A DNA stretch of 64,000 bases from Crossaster papposus (lineage: Eukaryota > Echinodermata > Asteroidea > Velatida > Solasteridae): positions 434,001 through 498,000 of the forward strand of contig JBAIAA010000877.1 in assembly GCA_037893245.1 (NCBI GenBank). Direction: 5' to 3'. The translations under genes and the position numbers were made by a program. A model generated the notes under the pieces. It made no database searches. It saw only the letters and a program-made list of their open reading frames with translations, and was not told where the DNA came from. How positions within the stretch are numbered: position 1 is the first letter of the stretch; each line of letters opens with the position of its first letter. This document shows, piece by piece, positions 55,837 to 64,000 of the stretch.

Positions 55837-56081
55837 GGATGGCTAAAAATACTAGTTGATTACACCATGGAGGTAGGACTAGGAAAGTGTTTCCTACCTC
55901 CATGATTACACACTACACACCGTCCAAAACACGTTTCTTTGACCTATACATACATCAAAGATACGTCTTTTATAAAAACGAACTTTCTCCATATTGAACA
56001 GGCACCTTTTTACCTTTGACGTTGCCTTTTCAACTCCAAATAAAATAGTGAAAGAAAAAGTTCGTAACTGCAGTTTCATAA
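55829..56081. repeat. dispersed repeat C, copy 2
   Basis: Matches 25203-25415. It has a 39-bp palindromic insertion (55866-55904, CATGGAGGTAGGA with TCCTACCTCCATG) flanked by ATTACAC on both sides, and is broken at CATAA by the Helitron array. Confidence 0.85.
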
Positions 56082-57970
56082 TCTATACTATAAAAGATGA
56101 CAAATGCGCCATCTTGTCCCTGGGCGCCGCCATCTTGGAACGCAGGGCGCCGCCATCTTGGAACACAGGGCCGCGCCATCTTGGCGCGTGGTTGGCGCCA
56201 TGTTGGCTATTAGTCGGGCGACTCGTCGCCGCGCGTGTGTGCCGCCGGCGTCGGTGCGGCGGGGTGCCGGATCGTTCGCGACGGGGAATCCCCCGGGGAA
56301 TAAGATTTAAAAGTGAGATTTAAAAGAAACGGACGTTACCGATAAACGCGTAATCGCTTTTCGATTGCCTGTCGATGTCTGCGGGCCTTTTTGCGTGAAC
56401 TATTGCGTTATTTTTGCATTGTCCTTGCCCGGAGTTCGGGCCGAAGCCTTCCCGAAATCGTACTACCGTAACTCGGTTGCCAAATTGTTGGCTGTTTGCG
56501 ATTAAGCGGCGGCTACATGCGTTACGCGAAGCCTTCGCAAATTGATTGTATCCGCCTTGCTTGCGCGGTGGCCGAGTTGGTGCCGAGTTTGTTTTTTCGC
56601 GATTGGGCGGCCCCGTCACGTGTTATTTGAGCTGGTGCCCCGATTTATACTTCATTGGTTATTGCGGAGTAAACATAATACCAGTTGAGCGCCGGCTTCG
56701 AATTCGTGCGCGTCTACCACGTTTCAGTCACAGCTTGGGAACGTTAAAAAATGATTTATTCCTTTCGTGTTGCGTTTTGGGCAAATTTCTTTACTTCACA
56801 TTGTCGATACTTAAATATTACAACATTATGTGTCTAAAACCACTCCGAAACATATCGCTATTGCCTTAATTTCAACTTTGATCCCGCAAAAATGTCGCGA
56901 AATTGTAGGGCGATGGTGGATATGAATATGCAAATTAGAAACGTGACCGCATTACGTCAGTTGAGGGCGCACTGTCAGATGGCCGGCCCGTTGGGGCTTT
57001 TTAATCAGGATTTTCACGATGATGTAAACTCAGAAATCCCGAAGTGGTTCGTATTGTTTCCCGTACGATTCCTGTTAAAAAAATAACGAGACGCAGGCAG
57101 CATGCAAGCGAAGATGGACTGCCTATTGAGTATTATTAGTTCGAAAGTCGGGAAGTATTTTTACAAAGATTGTTTGTTATTCAGACTCGATGGTATTCTA
57201 CGGAGCCCCTAAAGGGACATATGACGAATAAAAATCACCGTTACGAAATAATTTGAGTATTTTATTTCGTGCACTCAAAATAACTTATTTCGTGAGCTCG
57301 AAATGTTGTCGTGGCCACGAAATGACTTCTTGCGCTCCAAGAATATCTGTTCGTGAGCTCGAAATAATTTCGTGCGCTCGAAATACTTTCTAGCTGGTAC
57401 TCTACTCGCTAAGTTTTGCGATTTGTTTGTCATACAATCCATTATGTTTTTAAGACGTCAACAAGGGGTGCGTTCCACTTACGCGAACTGTTTGCGCGAA
57501 CGTTCGCCAACGTTTTGAGTTGGCGTTAGGGGGAGTGGAACGATAGTTTAAAAACTACGTTTTTAAAATGGCGGCGCCCGGTGAAAGTGACATCGTTTGG
57601 TTCGCTGCTTTTTGTCCAACTCATTATTTTTCTTTAAAAGATCCCTGTGACTGCTCAAAACAATCCACCGTTTATAACGAAAAGTATAAAACGTAAATAA
57701 AAACCGTGAAAAGAACCCTGCCGTCTGCTAACCGCTTCGCCATCATTAAAATACGTCACTGGCCAACAGCGAACAGCTCGGAATGTCGTTCGCCGTTTTC
57801 GCTAACGTTGGCCAACATAATTGGCGCACATTGCGTTCCACTCACGCGAACAACGCTAACGTTGGCCAACGTTGGCAACGTTCGCTGGAGTGGAACGCAC
57901 CCCAGGTGTATCTATAAGTTACGATTTCACCCAGCTAGCAGGTGCCGCGCGAAGCGCGGCATCCTGCTAG
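56082..57970 (+). mobile_element. non-autonomous Helitron, tandem copy 1
   Basis: Begins TCTATACTATAAAAGATGAC right after an A, and ends with the hairpin TGCCGCGCnnnGCGCGGCA-like stem, ATCCTG and CTAG. The empty site at 25410/25411 is A|T, the Helitron target. No Rep/helicase is encoded. A nested MITE (57465-57903) lies near its 3' end. Without it the unit is 1450 bp, matching copy 2. Confidence 0.85.
57465..57903. mobile_element. 439-bp MITE with GGGGTGCGTTCC ends, copy 2
   Basis: Same length and ends as 22502-22940, with the internal sequence in opposite orientation (ATGGCGGCGCC near the left end here). Helitron copy 2 provides the empty site: ACAAGGTGTATC versus ACAA|MITE|AGGTGTATC. Confidence 0.9.
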
Positions 57971-59424
57971 TCTATACTACAAAAGATGACAAATGCGCCA
58001 TCTTGTCCCTGGGCGCCGCCATCTTGGAACGCAGGGCCGCGCCATCTTGGAACACAGGGCCGCGCCATCTCGGCGCGTGGTTGGCGCCATGTTGGCTTTT
58101 GGTCGGGCGACTCGTCGCCGCGCGCGTGTGCCGCCGGCGTCGGTGCGGCGGGGTGCCGGATCGTTTGCGACGGGGAATCCCCCGGGGAATAAGATTTAAA
58201 AAAAAACGTATTCGTCCGAAGTGAGATTTAAAAGAAACGGACGTTACCGATAAACGCGTAATCGGTTTTCGATTGCCTGTCGATGTCTGTGGGCCTTTTT
58301 GCGTGAACTATTGCGTTATTTTTGCATTGTCCTTGCCCGGAGTTCGGGCCGAAGCCTTCCCGAAATCGTACTACCGTAACTCGGTTACCAAATTGTTGGC
58401 TGTTTGCGATTAAGCGGCGGCTACATGCGTTACGCGAAGCCTTCGCAAATGAATTGTATCCGCCTTGCTCGCGCGGTGGCCGAGTTGGTGCCGAGTTTGT
58501 TATTCACGATTGGGTGGCCCGTCCCATGTGTTATTTGAGCTTTATACTCCCTTGGTTATTGCGGAGTTTGAGCGCCAGCTTCGTTTTCGGCTTCGAATTT
58601 CGTGCGCGTCGACCACATTGCAGTCACAGGCTTGGAACGTTAAAAAATGATTTATTCCTTTCGTGTTGCCTTTTGGGCAAATTTCTTTGCTTCACATTGT
58701 CGATACTTAAATATTACAACATTATCTGTCTCAAAACACTCCGAAACATATCGCTATTGCCTCAATTTCAACTTTGATCGCGCAAAAATGTCGCGAAATT
58801 GTATGGCGATGGTGGATATGAATATGCAATTTAGAAACGTGACTGCATTACGTCAGTTGAGGGCGCACTGTCAGGTGGCCGGCCTGTTGGTTTTTTTAAT
58901 CAGGATTTTCACGATGATGTAAACTCAGAAATCCCGAAGTGGTTCGTATTGTTTCCCGTACGATTCCTGTTCAAAAATCACGAGACGCAGGCAGCATGCA
59001 AGCGAAGATGGACTGCCTATCGAGTATTATTAGTTCGGAAGTCGGGAAGTATTTTTACAAAGATTGTTTGTTATTTAGAGTCGATGGTATTCTACGGAGC
59101 CCCTAAAGGGACATATGACGAATGAAAATCACCGTTACGAAATAATTTGAGTATTTTATTTCGTGCACTCAAAATAACTTATTTCGTGAGCTCGAAATGT
59201 TTTCGTGGCCACGAAATGACTTCGTGCGCTCCAAGAATATCTGTTCGTGGGCTCGAAATAATTTCGTGCGCTCGAAATACTTTCTAGCTGGTACTCTACT
59301 CGCTAAGTTTCGCGATTTGTTTGTCATACAATCCATTATGTTTTTAAGACGTCAACAAGGTGTATCTATAAGTTACGATTTCACCCAGCTAGCAGGTGCC
59401 GCGCGAAGCGCGGCATCCTGCTAC
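57971..59424 (+). mobile_element. non-autonomous Helitron, tandem copy 2
   Basis: Starts TCTATACTACAAAAGATGAC immediately after the CTAG of copy 1, with no intervening base, and ends in the same hairpin and CTAC. 1454 bp. Near 59140-59290 it carries several imperfect ATTTCGTGnGCTCGAAAT palindromes. Open frames are conserved only as DNA similarity and are broken by indels between copies. Confidence 0.85.
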
Positions 59425-60015
59425 TCTATACTATAAAATATGTTAAATGCGCCATCTTGTCCCTGGGCGCCGCCATCTTGGAACACAGGGCCGCGCCATC
59501 TTGGCGCGTGGTTGGCGCCATGTTGGCTTTTGGTCGGGCGACTCGTCGCCGCGCGCGTGTGCCGCCGGCGTCGGTGCGGCTGGGTGCCGGATCGTTCGCG
59601 ACGGCGAATCCCCCGGGGAATAAGATTTTAAAAAAAATCGTATTCGTCCGAAGTGAGATTTAAAAGAAACGTACGTTACCGATAAACGCGTAATCGCTTT
59701 TCGATTGCCTGTCGATTTCTGTGGGCCTTTTTGCGTGAACTATTGCGTTATTTTTGCATTGTCCTTGCCCGGAGTTCGGGCCGAAGCCTTCCCGAAATCG
59801 TACTACCGTAACTCGGTTGCCAAATTGTTGGCTGTTTGCGATTAAGCGGCGGCTACTGCGTTACGCGAAGCCTTCGCAAATTAATTGTATCCGCCTTGCT
59901 CGCGCGGTGGCCGAGTTGGTGCCGAGTTTGTTGTTCGCGATTGGGCGGCCCATCCCGTGTTATTTGAGCTGGTGCCCCGATTTATACTTCCTTTTTTTAA
60001 ATGGTTTATTCCTTC
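59425..60015 (+). mobile_element. non-autonomous Helitron, tandem copy 3, truncated
   Basis: Starts TCTATACTATAAAATATG directly after copy 2. It follows the same sequence to about 59990, after which an internal block is missing (TTTATTCCTTCCG resembles the segment 110 bp further in copy 1) and LINE sequence begins. The 3' hairpin is absent. Confidence 0.75.
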
Positions 60016-60331
60016 CGAAAAAAACCTACATCGAAGAATATACAATTATACAATTAACAAATTTACAATTAAAAAGTTACACTTCTTTTCAATGCCTTAG
60101 TTTTCAATACGTTTTACTAACTTTTAAATCATGAACTCCTCACTTTTTTAAAATTTGAAAAATCGATTTGTCTATTATAACAAAATAATGGGAAAACTGT
60201 TATTACCCACCACCATAACTTGCTTGTTTGACAAGATGACTACCAATATGTATTCATTTGTTCAAATTAGTTGAAAATAAACGATGGACTGCAAAACAAC
60301 CTTGGCTGAGGAAACAGGCCCCGACACGGAC

Positions 60332-62761
60332 CTATAGGTACTTTTTTAGACGGCACAGTAAACCATGACTATTAATATTTTTCTTATCAAATTTTGCTTC
60401 ATTCCTTGCAAGCCAAATCGTTCGTCTAAAAATACTTAATTTGTGTGCCGTCTTAAGTTCCAGTGCTTTTGTTCTTGGTTTGGGAAACAAAGACAAAATT
60501 AGCGTATCCGTGTCGGGTGGGTACGCGCGCGTGTTGTTCAGACCGCCCAAGTAGTGACCAAGCCATTTGCCCACCGGCTTGACCACACCACACTCGACGA
60601 AAACATGTTATAACGTCTCTAGTCGAGCGCAATGTGGACACAGACCGGGGTCATTTGACCTGAACCGTTTACGAAGTCTGTCACCGGTGGGCAGCACGTT
60701 GTGCACGACTGTGAAATTAAACGAAGTTTGAGTATTAGACAATTTGCTACTACACAGCGTGCGTGACCATGCCGTAGTCCAGTCCTTACCAGGGCGGGAG
60801 CGTTGTACCCGCGGCACCAATCCTTTGGTCTGAAGTATGGTTGCAAGGTGTTCTTTGAGTTTTATATGTCGCCAGTCTTGAACTAAACTTTGATGTTTAC
60901 GGAAATTAAACAAAATGGAACGATAAAAGTCCGGCTGTGTGTCGCAGTGCGGCAGATTCTCACGCGCCAATGACGGGTCTGCACTACGTAGAGACAGACC
61001 GCACCAGTAGCGCGCGAGAACCCGCCACTTGCCGGGTTTGCCTGATAAGATGCTGGCGACATGAACACCCTGCATGGCGGCAATCTTGCTGTCTATGTCC
61101 ACCATCCCCATCCCTCCCTGGGATGGAGGGAGGTACATAGTGTCCCGGCCAACATACTCTGGTTTGTGCCCCCAAACAAAACCGAAAATCAACTTGTTGA
61201 TCTTTTTAAGTTTCTTTTTGGGGGGCGGGGCGACCTCAGCTAAGAACCAAATTTTGGAAATCACAAAAGTATTTATTACTGAAACCCTCCCCTTAATCGA
61301 AAAGTCACAGTCTTCCCATTCCCCAATACAGTTTTCCAGCTCTCTCAATTTATCTTCCCATATATCGTTTAGGATGTTCCCATAACCAAAAGAAATCCCA
61401 ATGATTTTAGCTGAAGTCGCCCAAGAGATGTCAACCGGCCCATTTGGTCGATTTTTCCATCGACCAAGAAACACGCCACTCGTTTTCTGCTGGTTGAGCT
61501 TAGCGCCCGATGCGCGTTCGTATCTCTCGACCAGCTCAAAGCTGCGGACGATAGACCTATCGTCCGCTAGAATGAGGGTGGTATCATCAGCATACATCGA
61601 GACCCTAGCTTCGGTGCCCCCTGGTAATTTAACTCCCTTTATTTTGGGATCGGCCCTGATCGCATACCCGAGTGGCTCGAGGGCAAGGATGTAAAGTAAC
61701 GACGAAAGCGGACAGCCTTGTCGAACCCCTCGGGATAGCGAGAAAGGCCGAGAAATATGCCCATTACAAATCACACTACTTTCAATGTCGGTGTACAGAA
61801 TTTCCACCCATTTTCTAAAATTTTCACCGAAGCCGAGGGTCCCAAGGATCTGCTGAAGATACCCCCAGTCAACTCTATCAAACGCTTTTTGCTGGTCGAG
61901 CGACACAAACACAGCACACATATTTTTCTGATCTACGTAACTCTGAACGTTGCGAAGTAGGTGAGCATTGTCCGATATGCTTCTCCCTGCCACGGAGCAA
62001 GTCTGGTCTTCATTAACAATGCTAGGCAAAATGGTCCGCAATCTGGTGGCGAGAATTTTAGCAATGATTTTGTAGTCGACGTTCAGCAGTGATATGGGCC
62101 GCCAATTACCCAACTCTTCACGACTTCCTTTGTTCTTGTACAACAATGTAATCAGACCCGACCTTTGACTTTGACTAAGCCTACCTTCTTGAAAGACACA
62201 ATTCACCATATCACAAATATCTTGGCCCATATCACTAAAGAACGTCTTGTAAAACTCAGCGGGCAAGCCGTCCGAACCCGGGGACTTGCCCGCCGCCATA
62301 TCGAACAAAGCCCGCCTCACCTCATTAACAGTCACTGGCCCTTCGAGCAACAATTGCTCGTCAGGGCTCAGTGAACTGTCAATAGAACCCTTAAGAAAAT
62401 CAATCTCTTTATCATCCGTGTCGGTTTTTGTATACAAATTGTTATAAAAATTCCTACAAATGTTGGTCATACGATTTGGTTCCGTGTGCAGTTGACCTGA
62501 ACCATCACGGAGGCCTTGCATGCGTTTTAAGTCCGAGTCGTGCTCCTTGGGCCGGAAAGTACTTTTTTCGGCAGAGGGCACTGGGTTGGGAACAGAAAAA
62601 TGTGAATTATTCAGAGTGTTGTATTGGGTTTTTAAGTTATGCAAATCGGCTACGCACGCAGGATCTCCGTGATCAATTTTGTTTTGCAGGAGATTGATTT
62701 CTCTTAAGAGTTCCTTACGCTCAGAGCTACGTTTTCGTGCTTCGCCAGCAGAAAAAAACAA
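60332..62761 (-). pseudogene. LINE ORF2, reverse transcriptase part
   Basis: Contains the reverse transcriptase motifs GKSPGSDGLPAEF, NWRPISLLNVDYKI, FVSLDQQKAFDRV (motif A), SRGVRQGCPLSSLLY (B) and MYADDTTLI (C with catalytic DD), followed by the thumb region and LCPHCARLETL, a zinc-knuckle-like end. A TAA at 60608-60610 interrupts the frame. The same frame continues after it with HVFVECGVVKPVGKWLG and ends at 60332. Only this stop and the upstream one-base shift separate it from an intact ORF2. Target-primed reverse transcription in the nucleus is the family's role. Confidence 0.9.
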
Positions 62762-63707
62762 TCACTGCACTTTTTAGTTGGATTTTTCCCCTGTCCCACC
62801 ACTCAACTAAATTATCAAAATCCCCTTTTCGCGCACCCCAATCTTTCCATTCTGAACTAACGGCTTGTTTAAAATCATCCCTTCCCAGAAAAGAAGTATT
62901 AAGTTTCCAAAAACCCCGTCCAGCGTTTTGGATTTGGTTCGTGAAAACGACAGAAATTAAATCGTGGTCAGACAGGGGGCATGCAGTGATTGCACTACGT
63001 GCACCCTCGGACAATTCGCGTGAAATGTATAGGCGGTCGATTCTAGAGGCAATTTGGTTATTTTTGGAGTGCCAAGTATATCTTTTTTCTACTGGGTTCT
63101 GAACCCGCCATACATCGAGGAGGCTGCTCTCTCTCACGATTTTCTGGATTTCCTTATTCCCCCGCGTAGTGTGTTGTGTAACCCCCCTTTTTGAATCAAG
63201 AACCAAATTTTCAATGCAATTAAAGTCGCCCCCCCAAATAACATGTCTCATACCCCGTGTGTGGTTACGTAATTCACTTTCAAAGAACTTACGTCTGTCG
63301 GTCGGATCATTCGGACCATAAACGTTAACAATACGAATTTTTGTTTTTGTGTTGGGCATTGAAACCGTGAGAGAAAGCAGCCTACCTCTATTGTCACGCA
63401 AATAGTCCGTGGGGCACCACGAGTGGCGTGAAGACAGCAAAATGGCCGTCCTACAACTCGATGTTGTCCCAAAGGACCAGTACCCAACGCCGTCAAATTC
63501 ACGGGCCCACGCCCTGGCTTCGGAAAAGCCAGAGACGTGAGTTTCCTGCAACAGCAGAACATCAATATTCTGACTGTTGCAGAAACCGAAGACCTGACGG
63601 CGCTTTGCCTGCTTCCTCAAACCACATACATTTAAAGACGCAACTTTAAAATTAACCATACAAAAGGCAAGCACAAAACAAGCAACATTGAAGCAGTCCA
63701 TAAACAA
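62727..63707 (-). CDS. LINE ORF2, AP-like endonuclease part
   Basis: APE-type endonuclease motifs in order: ASLNVCGLR, LLLQETH (catalytic Glu), VYGPND, IWGGDFNCI (Asp/Asn) and CPLSDHDLI (SDH). The likely start is the M of MVNFKVASLN at 63659, not the first ATG. The frame ends early because of a one-base difference in a T7/A7 homopolymer at about 62750; the reverse transcriptase continues in the next frame. Confidence 0.9.
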   Translation of the reverse strand: MFMDCFNVACFVLAFCMVNFKVASLNVCGLRKQAKRRQVFGFCNSQNIDVLLLQETHVSGFSEARAWAREFDGVGYWSFGTTSSCRTAILLSSRHSWCPTDYLRDNRGRLLSLTVSMPNTKTKIRIVNVYGPNDPTDRRKFFESELRNHTRGMRHVIWGGDFNCIENLVLDSKRGVTQHTTRGNKEIQKIVRESSLLDVWRVQNPVEKRYTWHSKNNQIASRIDRLYISRELSEGARSAITACPLSDHDLISVVFTNQIQNAGRGFWKLNTSFLGRDDFKQAVSSEWKDWGARKGDFDNLVEWWDRGKIQLKSAVIVFFCWRSTKT

Positions 63708-63749
63708 TCGAGTTCAAGAAAATCAATCCAAAAGAAAACAACCTACAGT

Positions 63750-64000
63750 TCAGTTCTTTCTTATTTTCCCTCCTTTGATTTTCCATTTTCTGTCATATTC
63801 GTCTGGGGAGTGCCCCCGCTTACTACTTACGGCGCTGACCATGCTGGCGACAGAGAAAGTTGACGCGTTGGAGTCCGAGTCAGAGTCAGAGTCCGAGTCC
63901 GAACCCGAGCCCGAATCCGAGCCCGAATCCGAGCCCGAATCCGAGCTCGAATCCAAGTCCGGGGCCCCAGGCTCGCCGTCGAACACCTCGGCCGCTTCCC
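63750..64000 (-). CDS. LINE ORF1 C-terminal part
   Basis: The frame is open to the window edge. It contains a Ser-Asp tract of about 30 residues ((SD)n, encoded by GAGTCC/GAATCC-like repeats on the plus strand) and ends KRGHSPDEYDRKWK...KIRKN. It sits 42 bp upstream of ORF2 on the same strand, as ORF1 does in L1/Tx1 elements. No RRM or zinc knuckle is visible in the part present. Confidence 0.6.
   Translation of the reverse strand, partial: EAAEVFDGEPGAPDLDSSSDSGSDSGSDSGSGSDSDSDSDSDSNASTFSVASMVSAVSSKRGHSPDEYDRKWKIKGGKIRKN

Larger units (their letters stand above)
59991..64000 (-). mobile_element. Tx1/L1-type LINE, nearly full length, 5' end beyond window
   Basis: Minus-strand bicistronic layout: ORF1 (C-terminal part, 64000-63750), a 42-bp gap, then ORF2 with endonuclease (63707-62727) and reverse transcriptase (62761-60332). 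The 3' end near 59991 has a short T run on this strand (poly-A tail). Defects: a one-base shift in a T7 run at about 62750 and an in-frame TAA at 60608. Confidence 0.9.

Noticed and set aside
56104..60134. Several 60-172-codon plus-strand frames in the Helitron units
   Set aside because: Shared only as DNA similarity between tandem copies and broken by indels; no Rep or helicase motif.
61401..61694. Plus-strand frames over the LINE
   Set aside because: Antisense to the reverse transcriptase domain, which has clear catalytic motifs.

Overview
The window looks like a repeat-rich, AT-biased stretch of a marine invertebrate nuclear genome. A deuterostome such as an echinoderm, hemichordate or lancelet is my guess, with low confidence. 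The grounds are spliced genes, a collagen-C1q gene, many DNA transposons and retroelements, CCAAT/AATAAA signals and no prokaryotic features. Very little is host coding sequence. Most of it is mobile elements nested inside one another.

Bases 1-7270 hold an apparently intact integrated virus-like element of the Polinton-like/adinto-like kind. On the minus strand it carries a membrane-anchored protein running off the window edge, an FtsK/HerA (A32-type) packaging ATPase and a probable double jelly-roll major capsid protein. On the plus strand it carries two tandem paralogous penton-like proteins, a two-helix membrane protein and, after a repeat-rich gap, an unknown 262-residue protein. The last gene is followed by five 55-bp repeats, each with a perfect 20-bp palindrome, and a strong hairpin.

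Bases 7270-26500 carry one weak terminal-exon candidate, a decayed SGNH-hydrolase fragment next to two nearly identical 638-bp direct repeats (Ngaro/DIRS-like layout), and a Ty3/Gypsy pol remnant split by a LINE fragment and bracketed by inverted repeats. They also hold a 1.6-kb foldback element with 10-bp target duplications (Mutator-like) that contains a nested 439-bp MITE. Bases 26500-38600 hold two copies of a ~2.3-kb repeat (A) in direct orientation around a 5.56-kb P-type transposon with 32-bp terminal repeats and a spliced THAP transposase gene, now broken. The first A copy is interrupted by a 1.6-kb element that itself contains a foldback with sixteen GCGGCCGC palindromes spaced about 21 bp.

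Bases 41900-46830 hold a 152-bp satellite with three-unit higher-order structure that directly abuts the noncoding first exon of an intact secreted collagen-C1q gene. Bases 47920-52580 hold the exons of a FAD-dependent oxidoreductase of the DAO/sarcosine-oxidase type on the minus strand. It has frameshifts and stops, so it is probably a pseudogene, and its intron holds a second large foldback with minisatellite arms. Bases 53600-60000 hold two Harbinger-like elements with TAA duplications, a mosaic of dispersed repeats and three head-to-tail non-autonomous Helitrons (TC...hairpin...CTAG). The third is cut by a nearly full-length Tx1/L1-type LINE that runs off the right edge.

All calls come from reading the sequence by eye. 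No alignment or database search was run.
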